DNA from: Edaphochlamys debaryana
Lineage: Eukaryota > Chlorophyta > Chlorophyceae > Chlamydomonadales
Length of the DNA: 64,000 bases
NCBI GenBank assembly: GCA_016858145.1
Contig: JAEHOE010000008.1
Span: forward strand, 1 to 64,000
Direction: 5' to 3'
A program made the translations under genes and the position numbers. The notes under the pieces were generated by a model. It made no database searches. It saw only the letters and a list, made by a program, of their open reading frames with translations, and was not told the DNA's origin. Positions 44,955-56,662 of this stretch are shown piece by piece (the first letter of the stretch is position 1; each line of letters begins with the position of its first letter).

Positions 44955-45481
44955 GGGTTGCGCGCTGGAGGGGATGTGTCGTGGGGGTGAGTGGGGAGCG
45001 CGAGGGGAGGGCGAGGCGGATGCTGCCTGCAGGGTAGAGCACTGGGCTGCAAAGGCGGCAGTACCGTACGAAGAGAGTAGGATACGGAAGGTTTCAGGAC
45101 GGCAGGCGTGTGTGGTGTGGAGAGAGTAAAGCCCCTCTCCGTTGTCCCCAGACCGATGGGCATATTTCGGCCCTGTCGGTTGGGCGGTTGCTGTATCTTC
45201 GTAGAACCTCACTCTCTCACACTCGCCGTCCGCTGGACGAAACATGGTTGGACTTGCCCTGTGGTGGCCCTTCGTGGCCATGTTGACGCTGCGTATTGAG
45301 TACCCAGCATGCCCGCTCTCAGTCCTTCCGGGTCCAGCCAACTGCTCTCTCCCGTGCGGTGTCGTGCAGCGACAGTGTCGTGCAGCGACTTTGGCGCTGC
45401 ATTCCCGAACGCCATAAAAGCCCAGCAGGCTCAGGGAGACTCCAGTCTGTCTTTCGACCGATTCAGAGTTGCCGTAGCAAC

Positions 45482-46238
45482 ATGGCCCGTGTTCAGCTCG
45501 CCCTGCTTGCCTTCGTGGCGGTCGCAGCCTGCTGCCATGCCCAGGTGCCCAGTAAGGAAGCTTGACGCGTGCGTCCCGGCTCACGCGTACTGGTCCAACG
45601 GCACCTTCGTGAAGGTGACCCGCACGGCCGCGGCCTGACAGGGCACTGTGTCTGCCTGTCGGTCGAGACATCAGCAGCACGAGTGTAGGACGCGCGGACC
45701 AGACGGTGAGCCCCGCCCCGGCGCTTGTTCAGTCCCGTGATGGCGGTATCTCACGGGCTGCGCTACTTAGGGCACGCGCACAAGGGTTGTGCCCCGGGAC
45801 CCGGGGGCCAACGGGGCTCTCAGCTCGGGGTCAACGCATGAGCAGAGCGAGGGGCTGTGTAGAACTTGGCGCTGGGAGGCCAGGAGAAGCGGCGGGTGCA
45901 GAAGCGCCCAGGCTTGGGCTTGCGTGCGGCCGACCGTTCATTGCTAACAAGTCAACATTCCCCCCGTCCCTGTCTGCCACTCCCTGCAGTACGTCAACGT
46001 CCACACCGAGAAGGTGAGGCGGCGCATGGTGGAAACCGGCCCGTGCCGTACACCGCGTACCGTAGCTTGGACGAACCTCGCTTGCCCACTGACCCGCGAT
46101 CCGCCGTGTCCACGGCCTTCGTCCGCCTCACCCTGTTCCCCTGTGGCGCCCTGCCCCCTACCTCTGCAGTACCCCAACGGCCAGATCCAGGCCTACCTCG
46201 AGTGCCGCGGCGGCTGCGACCTCACCTGGTCGGGCTAG
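45482..46238 (+). pseudogene. Incomplete secreted CHRD-domain gene (copy B)
   Basis: Signal exon MARVQLALLAFVAVAACCHA with a GTAAGG donor after QVP, the exon 45990-46013 (YVNVHTEK) and the terminal exon 46170-46238 (YPNGQIQAYLECRGGCDLTW SG, stop). The YVNVHT...YPNGQIQAYL pair is the C-terminal strand pair of a CHRD fold. The exons for the first half (counterparts of MSHIHFAMG and NWFTVWFT) were not found between 45560 and 45980. A possible piece is HAYWSNGTFVKVTRTAAA at about 45580. Likely not functional. Confidence 0.55.
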
Positions 46239-46955
46239 AGGCTCGGGTCAGGCGATGGTGTCGTGCATTTGGTGCGTGCTAAGGTGCGATGCATGCTCCG
46301 CGCACGCACAGCCGGAGGAGTGAGGATCGGACGGCGCATGGATGTCGTACATATGTATGTTCCGTTACACGTGATGATACGAATACGATTGCTGTACGCA
46401 AACACACGGACCACGCAGCTGGTAGATGGATTCAGAGACGTTCCTTCATCACCCTGATGTGCGTTTGATGCGCAATGCTGTCGACACCTGTCATGTGTGT
46501 GCAGCGTACGGCGCGCTGCGAAGACATGCGCTGGCCCAAAACCTGCCCCCCTCCTCAGCCCCTCCTCCCCATGCATCAAACTGCAGCCGCGCCGGCCCGT
46601 TTCCCGCCTGAGCCCTGCATCCATCCCCACGCCGAACGCCACAAAGTAGCTCAGGGTGTACGAAGGAGAGCCGAAGAGGGGCATGGTCGCCTAATCAGCA
46701 AATAAAGTTGCCCCCAGCTTGTAGCCAAGATCCCCCACCTCGACAAAATACTTCCGAGTGTGCCGGCCTTCGAGCCAAACGCCGCTGCCTTCGAGTCATC
46801 CGCACGCTGTATATGGAGTGCCCTTACATGCGCGAAAAACGCACGAAGGGAATCCGCGTCGCAAAGGCAAAATGGGGGGTCCCGAGACGACGCCCCCGCT
46901 CGTCTGGAAATGAAGCAGGCGCCCTGCAGGTGCCTCCTGAGCTCCCGCCCGCGCT
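46239..46955. other. Intergenic between convergent CHRD genes
   Basis: Conserved with 22178-22404 plus 26908-27417. Holds the 3' UTRs of the two convergent genes and the empty site (about 46446) of the copy A insertion. No ORF supported. Confidence 0.5.
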
Positions 46956-49283
46956 TTAGCAAACAGCACGACACTTGAGGTAGGCCTGGATCTCGCCACC
47001 GGGGTACTGCGCCGTACAGTGTACGGAAGGTGTGCAACGGCCGGGCGGGGGGGAGGAGTCAGTGGGAGAAACCAATCCGAGCGACGGGCGCAGAGGTTCA
47101 GACGGTGGGCCGGTTTGTGTGCTGCCGCATAAGATCTCACAAGCGCCCTTCCCTAATCACTGCATCGGCAACCCTCCCCCTCTCACCTTGACAGTGTGGA
47201 CGTTGACGTACTGAGGGGGGGGGCGCACCGGGGGGGGGATGAGAGTGTGTTTGTGTGGGGGAAGGAGGTAGCGGAGGACGGACACGACGGGTGGTGCACT
47301 GCTTCCTCCATCCAGCAACCCCCCACACCCTCGTTAAGCTTGCTCACCGAGGTGTTGCCCTTGATCTCTAGCTTGAGCGCAGTGATGTTAGTGTCTGGGG
47401 GCAGAGGTAATGCACGGCAGGCTCGTGTGTCAGGGTGGGCTGGGCCAAGCCAGGGCCGTGGAGATGGGGCCCTGACGACGGAAGACCCTAAGCAGCATCC
47501 TCCCTGGCGATGGAAGCACACCAATCGCTCGCTAATACACTAAACTCCTCCTCGCCTGCCCGGTCCCGGGCTTACTGGCAGAGGTGAACCAGACGGTGAA
47601 CCAGTTCTGTGGGGCACACAAGATGCATGCAGAAGAAGAGGGGCAAGGGGCCGTGGTGTGCCAACTCCATCCTCAATCCGGCGCCCCCAACCTGCCGCCC
47701 CCCGCAGTTGCATCGCCCTTTAGACTCAAGCCCTGCCGCCATCGCTAGACCCCGGGGCCCGGGCCTCTAGGCTTGGGAAATTGGGATGAGCCAGGGTGGC
47801 CTTGGGGCCAAGACGCCTGGGTGCAGAGTTGGGCCCCCCGCAGACGTGCAGAAGCGCGAGTACTCACGGTGCCGCCGACATAGTTCATGGTGGGGTTGAG
47901 CATGCCGCCGGCGAAGGGGACCAGGTTTCGGCGGATGCCCATGGCAAAATGGATGTGGGACATGGTAATGCCGGTCTGCGGGGTGTGGGTGGTGAGGGAC
48001 AGGCAGGGACGGAAGACTGTGAGGCGGTGACTGGCAGGCCTGCACCTTTCCGTACGCGGACAATATTCCAACTGCTGTGCATGGGGGTCATACATCCCCT
48101 GAGTGTGCGCTGGTGCACGTACCATAGTGCCGCGCTTTGAGACGGATGAGGGGGTGGCGAGGCGGAGGAGGGGTGTGGGGGGGTTGAGCGGCGGGGGGGG
48201 GGAGGGAGAGTTGAGTCGCCATGCAAACTTATGCACGCCAGCCAGCACAGGCCGCATGCCCTTTGCCAAATCGATCCACCTGCCCTGCTTACCAACCAGC
48301 CCTCTACGGTCGCAGTCCGTCTATGACCAGCCTGCCCTCACGCTTTGCACAGCTGCACAACTGCACAACTGCACAACTGCACAACTGCACAACTGCACAA
48401 CTGCACAACTGCACAACTTCACCCAACTGGTCCACACCCTTGTTCATACGCCTCCCGAGGGCCTCCCCCTGTCCACCCACCAGGGCGACGTCAATGCGGC
48501 CCATGGAGGCGTTGGCCCACAGCCGGGTAAAGCCCGTGCCGTTGCTCATCGCGCCGGGGGCCTGGGGTGTGAGGCGGGGGCACGCGGGGCGGGCGTGAGG
48601 AGCCCGTGGCAAGTAGGGTCTACGCTGGTCATGTCGTGAATCTATCCTGTGACAGCCATCTATTTGCCGGTGCCGCAGGAAGAGTGCAGAGGCGCGTCTT
48701 CGCGGTCCGTTGAGCACCACATGGCATTGGTTTCTCCAAACCGTTGGGAACACCTCGACACCAGTCCCTCAATCTGCTCTTGCATTGTGCATTCCAGGTC
48801 GCTCGCCCAGAATTCATGGCATTACAGCGGCGCCATTGGCGAAACCATGCACCGAGGTTCGACCGGCACGCATGGCAGGCCCGCAGGGCATCCGTGCGGT
48901 CTCATCCTCACCGGAGCAAAGGTGCCATAAGCCCAGCCCAACCCAACTGTTGAATACGTTCTGATATATCTCACTGTCCGCTTACGTTCAAGCCATCCAG
49001 AGCGGGTTAGCTGCAAGTTGCTCGCGACGTCTGTCGCTTGCGTCACGCGCCGAGACCTTCCGTGGGCGCCCGGCAAGGCGGGGGAGATATCGGGGTGGGA
49101 GCCCTCGGGCGTGGCGGCCACGGAGGAGGTGCGGCGGGGGCTGGTGGTGCGGGTGGTGCAGGGGGGGCTGCCGTTCGGGGGAAGGGTGTGCGGGTGCCGT
49201 TCTGGCGGAACGATCCAGGAGGGCAGCTGTGCATGGGTGCAGGCTAGGGCTAGGGCAAGCAGGGCGAGCTGAACTCGGGCCAT
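46956..49283 (-). CDS. Secreted CHRD-domain protein
   Basis: The best-preserved member of the local family. ATG at 49283 starts a signal peptide (MARVQLALLALALACTHA) and a Pro/Thr-rich segment; the donor of this first exon is uncertain (about 49150 or below). Then in phase: 48481-48561 (APGAMSNGTGFTRLWANASM GRIDVAL), 47868-47975 (TGITMSHIHFAMGIRRNLVP, then AGGMLNPTMNYVGGT), 47576-47606 (NWFTVWFTSA), 47348-47394 (TNITALKLEIKGNTS), 47187-47210 (YVNVHTVK) and 46956-47006 (YPGGEIQAYLKCRAVC, TAA). His motifs (HIH; NVHT) and PGGEIQAYL are the CHRD hallmarks. In other organisms CHRD proteins are extracellular; the role here is unknown, with cell wall or matrix plausible. Confidence 0.72.
48347..48418. 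repeat. 8-bp tandem repeat (TGCACAAC)n
   Basis: About nine perfect units within the intron between the second and third exons of the CHRD gene; microsatellite-like and likely polymorphic. Confidence 0.92.
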
Positions 49284-50589
49284 GTTGCTGTTTGATCTAG
49301 CACTGTTATGTCGCCGAGAGCTCTTCCTGGGCTTTAACCTGTGAGGGCCCTCGGGCGCGGTCATGGTCATTCTGCAAGATTCGGTTCATTCTGTTGTCAT
49401 TCTGGTGTTATTTGGGGTATGGGGTATCATTCTGTCAGTCATTGGGCCGGCAGGGATCGGTACTGCACGCCCGTTCTTGTGCCCTGCAGAGCTGCGTGGT
49501 GTGAAAGGCTTAGAGGCTTGGGCTCGCGCTGGCAGCTGCCTCACTGCGCGCCCTGCAGACATCGCTCGTTCTGGCTCCCCCTCCACATCCTCCCACCCCC
49601 AAGCCGGCTGACGGGGTAAGGTTAGGGGAGCTCGTGGCCTAGGTTCTCTACGTGCGGTACTGTGAGCTCAGGAGGAAAAACAACAGATTTGCATAGCTAC
49701 TGTCCCGACCCCGCAGCCCATAGGATAGGGTAGCGGGGATAGGGTAGCGGGGTTGGGGTAGCGGGGAGGTTAGGGTAGCGGGGTTGGGGTAGCGGGGAGG
49801 TTGGGGTAGCGGGGTTGGGGTAGCGGGGAGGTTGGGGTAGCGGGGTTGGGGTAGCGGGGAGGTTGGGGTAGCGGGGTTGGGGTAGCGGGGTTGGGGTAAC
49901 GGGGGGGATAGGGTAACGGGGAGGTTAGGGTAGCGGGGAGGTTAGGGTCGCGGGGTTGGGGTCGCGGGGTTGGGGTAGCGGGGGATAGGGCCAGCGGTTG
50001 GTACGGCGGTCGGACTTTTGCTCGGTGTGAGAGAGGCGGGGTTAAAGCTCGTCAGAGGCTTCTGCATGATGTGTTCCGTCCGACGGCCTGCAGGGGTTTC
50101 GTAGATCCTCGTAGAAGCGGTTCACTCGATCAGCGGTCTCACCGATAACTGACAGGCTTCTGTCAAGCCCGGGCTCACCACCAGCGGTAAGCAGCAGGTG
50201 ACACTAGGAACGCACGATTCAGGGCTCGAGTGTGAAGGCCTGAGAGTAATGCTTCAACCGCAGCACAATGCACGATGCGGCTCGCGGATCCCCGGCGGCG
50301 CCGCAGGTCCCCAGAACGTAGAGCAGGGCGGACGCTGTTACCCTGTGGCACGGCCTGTCATGATGCGCGCCCCGCGGCTCTGGGGAGCCCCGCGCGTACG
50401 GCTGGATGTGGGAGGAGAGCTGGGACGAAGGTGTGCGACAATGTTGCGCGCTGGAGGGGCTTGGCCAGGAAGGGGGGGCGTTACGACGTGGCTATGTCGG
50501 GTGGGCCCCCCTACCACCTCTTGCCTGACCTATTTAGCTGCTGATCACCTGCGTGGCTACGCACATGAACAATGTGGGGGTCGTTATTG
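49284..50589. other. Upstream region of CHRD gene with G-rich minisatellite; no gene
   Basis: Contains the CHRD promoter and 5' UTR just above 49283. The G-rich array 49725-49990 dominates the rest. Short open frames lack any supporting feature. Confidence 0.4.
49725..49990 (+). repeat. G-rich minisatellite (GGTTGGGGTAGCGGGG)
   Basis: About 17 units of ~15-16 bases alternating GGTTGGGGTAGCGGGG, AGGTTAGGGTAGCGGGG and related forms. Each unit has several G3-4 runs, so G-quadruplexes on the plus strand are likely. It is not the TTTTAGGG telomere repeat of Chlamydomonas. Confidence 0.9.
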
Positions 50590-50637
50590 TCTCATTCTCG
50601 CCGCGAGGGCAAGAAGGGCGAGCTGGACTCGGGCCAT
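50590..50637 (-). pseudogene. Isolated signal-peptide remnant of the CHRD family
   Basis: From a minus-strand ATG at 50637 the sequence reads MARVQLALLALAARMR before similarity ends. The first residues match the signal exons at 21880, 28528, 45482 and 49283. No CHRD exons follow downstream on the minus strand. Confidence 0.5.
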
Positions 50638-51128
50638 AATGCTCTACGTGTGGCAAGAAGTATGCTTTCACAATACAGGCATGTGCAGTAGGATGTATAG
50701 CGTTCCTGCGAAAGGCACGGTTGGTGGTTGATCCGGCGGCCGGTCTGCGAACAGGCCGTCCAGCGCACATCAATGAAAGCCAAGTAAACATAACAACGAG
50801 AAGAGTCACGTCAAGGAAGCAGCGCACATAAACTGAATCTACGAGCGGAAACGGACGAGGGACGACGTGGACACAGAAACCTCAGTGCGGAGTGGTCGCC
50901 CTGCTCGCCGACAAGTTTTGGTGTACAATGGCAGCTTGTGGCTCGTGGCTGCAGCATTCCTGCTGACGCTTCACGCAGGCAGGCGCAGGTTGGGTACGTG
51001 GACGTAGGCCTGACCGCTGCTCGCACACGCTTCTTGCACCCTTCGTCCCTTCGCCCGCCGGCCGTGTCCGACGGAATGCGCTTCCATTCCCATCTGCCTA
51101 CCCCTCCCCGTCAGACGCGCTCACTTCG

Positions 51129-54100
51129 CTACGGTCTCCCGCAAAACCGGGCCCGACCTGCACGCCCCGAGCTCGTCAGAGCTGCGGTACCCGCCCCCGC
51201 GCAGGCAGCCACCACCAGCGCAGCGTCAACGTGCGTCCGCCGCGCCATCACTTCCCGCAGCCATCCCACCAGCAACCCGGTCGCCTCGCCCCCCCCTCCT
51301 CCTCCTCCCGCCCCTGCCCCTGCTCCTCCTCCTGCCCCTGCCTCCAACTCACCCAGGGCCAAAGCTCGCGTTAGCCAGAGCCGCTGCGCCTCAGTCCGGT
51401 CCGGTAGCCCCGGCCCCAGGCCAGCCAACGCCCCGCCCTCGAGGCCGCCGCCGTTGCGCCCAGTCGTGCTAGCCCCTCCTGCGCCTTCCGCCGGGCCCGC
51501 CTCGTCCAGCCGCAACCGCCTCAGGGCCCCCGAACCGGCGTCCGCCTCTGCCTCCGCCCCAGCCGCCGCCGCAGCGGACCCCGACTCTGCCGGCTGTGCG
51601 CCCAGCTCCGGCTCCTTTTTCCGCAGCCCTGTCGTCCGCGGCTCCTCCACTGCAGATGGCAGCGCGGCCTGTAGCATGGCGCCCACCTGCACCGCCGCCT
51701 CCCTCCGCACGGCCCACACGGGGTCGCCGCACAGCTCCACGGCACACCTCGCCACCGCCGCCACCGCCTCCGGCCCCGCGCGGGGTGCCACCGCGGCCGC
51801 TGCGCGAGCAAGTCCCCGCGCCAGGGCCCTCCGGGATCGCCAGTCGCCACAGCGGTCCACAGCCGCCTCGGGGCCGGCGGGCGGCGCGCTAAGCTGCGGC
51901 AACAGCTGCGGGGGGGAGCGGAAGCGAGAGCGGAGCGATGCACGTCAGCGAGCACCGCTCCGCGCATAACACGCCTCTGCGCCAAGCACAGCACGGACAG
52001 CACGCTGCCGGAGCACCCGCACACACCCGTCCCGGTGGGCACAAGCACACCCCGGGGTAGACCTCTCAACCGTTACCCCAACTCCTGCCCCCCTCACCTC
52101 AACCGTTACCCCAACTCCTGCCCCTCCCACCTCAACCGTTACCCCAACTCCTGCCCCCCTCACCTCAACCGTTACCCCAACTCCTGCCCCCCTCACCTCA
52201 ACCGTTACCCCAACTCCTGCCCCTCCCACCTCAACCGTTACCCCAACTCCTGCCCCTCCCACCTCAACCGTTACCCCAACTCCTGCCCCTCTCACCTCGA
52301 GCAGATCCCGCTGCAGCCCCGCGGGGCACACCTCCAGCAGCCCCGCCAGCGCCTCCGACGCAGCCCGCGCCAGCGCCAGCGCCTCCTCCCGCAGCACAAA
52401 CAGCATCGGCCCCGCCACCACCGCCTCCGCGGCCTTCGCCTGCGCCGCCTCCGCCTCCGCTGGGCCCTGGCTGGCGCCGGCCTCTGCAGCCCCGTTGGCG
52501 CGTGTGGGTGCGGGGTGTGCGGGGGCTGGCGCCAGGCGGCGGATGACTCGCTCCGCGCCCCCCACCAGGGCCCCCAGGGTGGGGGCGTCCGAGGTGGCCA
52601 GGAGGCGCTTGAGGACGGGCTGCAGCTGGGCCCAGCGGGCGGGGCCGGCCTGTGGGGGAAGCAGGTCGCGAGGGACAGAACGTTGAGAGGGATAGGGTGA
52701 GGGGGGTCGGTCAAAGTGACAGTCGGCACACTCAGCGTAGTGCCAGGGCCGTCCGCGCCCACCCATGCCGTGAGCAGTCCTGGCAACGTCCTACAACGCA
52801 TCCCTGCCCACCCGCCCTGCGCCCTGCGCCCTCCTCCCACCCCGTTGCCTCCCCCATCCTTCCTAGGAACGCAACCTCACCGCTACCTCCCGCCCGCCCG
52901 CCCGCCCGCCCGCCCGCACCTGATCCACCACGTCAGCGAAGCTCTCGGCGCACGCGCGCTTCACCTCCACCGCGCCCTGCCCCACCGCCGCCGCGGCCGC
53001 ACAGTAGGCGTCCAGGAGCGGCCCCAACAGGCCCCCGCCCCCTGCCTCCCCCGCCTCCCCTCGTCCTGGCCCCCCTCCCCCTGCCGCTCCGCCTCCCTGG
53101 TGGACCCCTGCCGCGCCAACACCGTTGACCCTGGTTCCCGCTGACGACACAGCAGCGCCTGCAGCAGACCCTCCAGCGCTAACTGATTCCACGCTCCCCG
53201 AGCCGGCTGCTGAAGCCGCAGCTGCGCCCTCGGCCACCGCTGGCCTCAGCGATGCGATGGCGGGGCCCAGTGCTGCGCGTGCTGCGTTGACCACCCACTG
53301 CGACTTAAAGGGCAGCAGGGCGCCCAGCAGCAGATCCCGCAGCAGCCGGGCCTGCAGCCGGTCGGCGCGGGCCGCGGCGGCGGGGCCGGGCGCCGAAGCC
53401 GAGTGGGTGGGTGTGGAGGTGGAGGTGGAGGTGGAGGCGGCGGAGGGGGGCAGGTCGCCGGCGGAGCGGGCGCACAGGTCCGACAGCTCGGGCAGGACGC
53501 GGGCGCAGGCCTGGCGAACGCTCCAGACCTGGGCGTTGGTTGGAGGGAAACGTAGGGAGGCGGCGGGGCGCCCAGGCTGAGTCAGCACACTCCACTTCAC
53601 GCGAAGGTAGTTGCGCCTTAGCTCAGTGGCGGGTTACGTGGCCAACCCAGTCCGGCCGTTCTCGCCAAGCACAGCTCCAACGCGCACGGACACTGTCCAG
53701 AAGCCTTGCAGCACCCGCCTTGCACAACCCCTCGCCTGCAGCTGCCGCCCCAGAGCCCAGCCCACGTTGTTGGCCCCATGGTCCCCAAGACCACCTCCCG
53801 GCCCCAGGCCCCGCCCACCTTGTCGTTGCACAGGGGCTCCAGTGCCGCCAACATCTGCTCCAGCGACCCGGGCGCGGAGGCGTAGCGGGCGTAGAGGCGG
53901 GGGAGCGCAGAGGCCACAGCCTGGGGTGGCGGCACGGTGCAAGCGCGGGGCACGAAGTGAGTCGGAGGCTGCCTACCTCTCCACAGTCCGCACCGCATCC
54001 TCCCGGCCGCAAGCCCACGTTCCGGCCTTGGCCTCCACCCCACAAGCGGTATACCGGTACCCAGCTCACGCTAGCACCGCACCCGACCCTCGCCCGCCCC

Positions 54101-56173
54101 ACCTCTCGCACGCCCATGTCCCCATGCGCCGCCAGCCGCCCCGCCAGCGCCACCACCGGCAGGCCCCGCTCGGCCGGCAGGTGCCGCGCCGCCACCGCCA
54201 CAATCGACAGAGCCATGAACGCTGCGTCAGCGCCCGCCTTGCTGCCGCCGCCGCTCAGGCCGTGGGGTCCCGCCGCGCCGCCGGCAGCGCCCACACCACC
54301 CGGCTTATCCTGCACGATGTGAACAACGCGTGATATGGGTTCCTGAATCTGTCCACATCGGGACGCTGGACATCCAGAGCCCTGGCGCCCCAGCCCCCAA
54401 TGCACCTGGGCTGTGTTGGCCGCGCGGCTGAAGCGCGACAGCAGCGGCCCCCACACCTCCGGGGCGGTGCAGCGCACAGCGCATCCCGAATCGGGCGCCA
54501 GCCCTTGACACCAAGCGTTGAGCCCTCCCCGTCCTCCCGCGTGATATGGGTTCCTGAATCTGTCCACATCGGGACGCTGGACATCCAGAGCCCTGGCGCC
54601 CCAGCCCCCAACGCACCTGGGCTGTGTTGGCCGCGCGGCTGAGGCGCGACAGCAGCGGCCCCCACACCTCCGGGGCGGTGCAGCCGCACAGCGCATCCAG
54701 CGTCGCCAGCTGCGCCTCGCGAACCTGCGAGGCGGCCAACACGTGGGGCCAGGCGCCAGATTCCAGGTGGCGGTCTTGTCAGGCAAGGGGCACAAATTAG
54801 GAGGGACTGCAAAACTAGGCGCCCATGTACCACAGGACCCCACCACGAGCGCGCTCAACGCCAGCAGGGCCTGCCTTGCCACGACCCTCTTCCCCCCAGC
54901 GCCCATCACGCACAGCCTCGCTGGCCCCCCGCCACCCCGATTCGGGCGCCAGCCCTTGACACCAAGCGTTGAGCCCTCCCCGTCCTCCCGCCCTCCGCGC
55001 CGCACGGCGCCTTACCATGGGCAGCGCCGACGTGCCGCTGACGCCCGGCCGGCCGCCCCCCGCCGCCCCCCCCGGCTCCAGCCCGGGCCTCAGCTGCGCC
55101 TCCAGTGCGTCCACCACCGCCTCCACCACCTCGTCGGGGGCAAGCGTGCTGCCGCTCAGCTTGGCTGGGGCGCGTTGGGGCGAAGGGGGCGTTGTAGCTT
55201 GTAGGGTGTTGAGCAGGCTGGACCCCCGGGATGCACGGCGCGTTGAGCGTGTCTGGGGCGATCCCTTCAGCCAGCAGGCCCAGCCAGATGCCCAACATGG
55301 CCCCCCACGAAGTATGCAACCGTTTAACCGTCCAACCGCCAACCACCCACCGAGCTGCTGCAGCTGCTCCAGCGCCTCCAGCCGCACCCCCAGCGCCTCG
55401 TCCTCCAGCAGCGTGCCCAGGGACTGCGGGGCGGGAGGGCGCACGAGGCACGACGCACGGGGTCCTGAATGAACCCTGAACTGCATAAGGAGAACCCACT
55501 GAGCCCCAGGCTTCTGGGTTCGGGTTGAGCACCAGTGGGGAGGGGCCAGCCATGGCGGTGCTGTGCGGCCCCACTGACTGACCTCTAGGAGGCGGTTCAG
55601 TTCCCGGCGGCTGGCGCGGGTCGCGGCGGCCGCAAAGCCCTGTGGGGCGGGAAGCGGCGGTCGCAGGCGGACCATTGCCGGTGAGCGGTCGCGGTAGGTA
55701 AGGGGCCCTCTGCGCAGACGGCTCAAAGCGGCAAGCCAAGCCCCAGAATCCGCTGGCGGCAAACTGCCAGGGCGTGAGGCCCATGGCGGCGTTGCCCGCG
55801 GCAGGCGTAGCCTGGTGCCCCTATTTAGTCCCCTTGCACCGTAGGTCCCATGCAGACACAAGCATGGGTGTGCATGTTTCAGGCAGGGGGTGAAACAGCG
55901 GCGGAGGCGCTCCCTTGGAGAGCCCTAGGCACCCACTGCACCTTCAGGTAGGCCAGGCGCAGGGGCAGGTCATTACTGAGGCAGTTCTTGAGCACCGCTT
56001 CCGCCGGCACGGACGTGACGTCGACCTACGCACACGTGAAGGGCATAAGGCCGGGTCTTGTGGCAGGGTTCGGCCGCGCCCGCCGAACGCACCGAGAGGG
56101 CGCCATCTTCCCAAGGAGCCCGCTCCAGGTCGTCGTCGGCGTCACTCTTGCGCCTTGATGCCGCCTTCGCCAT
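51129..56173 (-). CDS. PPP4R1: HEAT-repeat protein like PP4 regulatory subunit 1
   Basis: Predicted 866 residues from 11 exons, all in phase: 56093-56173, 55942-56025, 55583-55639, 55351-55423, 55016-55164, 54617-54724, 54103-54309, 53819-53920, 52920-53528, 52296-52649, 51129-51905. HEAT-type helical pairs match PP4R1-family blocks: LGTLLEDEALGVRLEALEQL, VWSVRQACARVLPELSDLCA, then FKSQWVVNAARAALGPAIAS (compare the family's WGVRKAC and WVRQAAFQSLGP). Near the end come DWRSRRALARGLARA and ELCGDPVWAVRREAAVQVGA. Such subunits scaffold and target the PP4 catalytic subunit in cytosol and nucleus. Low-complexity Ala/Gly inserts (for example 53000-53250) are algal additions. Human PP4R1 is of similar length. 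PP2A regulatory A subunit is the main alternative, but the inserts and block order favour PP4R1. Confidence 0.7.
52060..52295. repeat. ~31-bp intronic minisatellite ending at a 5' splice site
   Basis: Seven copies of CTCAACCGTTACCCCAACTC / CTGCCCCTCCCAC-type units in the intron 51906-52295 of the PP4R1-like gene. On the transcribed strand every unit contains GAGGTG(A/G)G, a potential donor; the true donor (GTGAGA, 52290-52295) is the first of them. Confidence 0.9.
54329..54686. repeat. Local tandem duplication containing part of an exon
   Basis: A ~211-bp offset repeat: CGTGATATGGGTTCCTGAAT starts at 54329 and 54540, and both units contain the 3' end of the exon 54617-54724 (EVWGPLLSR(L/F)SRAANTAQ). 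The upstream unit lacks the acceptor. A ~50-bp piece of unit 1 (CGGGCGCCAGCCCTTGACAC...) also occurs at about 54944-54993. Confidence 0.88.
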
Positions 56174-56662
56174 TCCACCTTTCGGCCACGGCCTGGGCCA
56201 GCCAATTGGCGAATGAACCTGTTGGCCGTGTGGGGGCCCAGGAGAAGGTCTTCAATCGCTCAAGCTCATTGTTAGTTATCTACAAGCACGTTGTGGTGGC
56301 ACCATATAGCTAGTAGTGGAGCAACCAGGAGACGTCTGCCCGGCAAGCCCGAGTTCTAGTCGTGCCAATTACCACCTGCTCACCCGCATTGAGCTGCTCC
56401 ACCAGCTTCCAACTTAGTCGCGACACTGATCACTAGACACACTAGACTTGCTGGTCGCCGCTCGCGCTCATTCGGGCCTCAAGCCCAGTGCCGTAAGGCG
56501 TAGGGCTTGCGGTGACCTCTTGGTTGGACCTCTAGACTAAAAGAGACCATCAGGCTCTTTGCTGAGGACCTGATCACTGCGGAGCTGCTGGTGCAATCTC
56601 CCTGAGCGGGGCCCGCGAGGAGGCCTTCCAGCGCCAGGCTGGGGCGGTGCCGAAGCCCTGAC
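56174..56662. promoter_or_regulatory. Divergent promoter region PP4R1-like / TAF12
   Basis: 489 bases between the divergent start codons. No stop codon lies immediately upstream of the TAF12 ATG in its frame, so a 5' exon or longer 5' coding part could exist here. No clear TATA box. Confidence 0.4.

Larger units (their letters stand above)
41334..49283 (+). repeat. Segmental duplication copy B
   Basis: Counterpart of 17778-28528 without the Fanzor insertion. Left breakpoint is sharp: Fanzor 3' block up to CAGTAGCGGATG, then RAP exon sequence from CCGGCGGCGGCGG. The minus-strand CHRD gene is better preserved here than in copy A, so some damage in A arose after duplication. Confidence 0.85.

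Noticed and set aside
49725..49990. Internal telomere tract
   Set aside because: The unit is not TTTTAGGG; it is a distinct G-rich minisatellite.
54407..54486. Extra exon EVWGPLLSRFSRAANTAQ in the PP4R1-like gene
   Set aside because: A donor is present (GTGCAT) but no CAG acceptor; treated as a duplicated half-exon.
55640..55941. Possible exon around MGLTPWQFAASGFWG in the PP4R1-like gene
   Set aside because: Flanking exons already join in phase and no good acceptor/donor pair bounds it.
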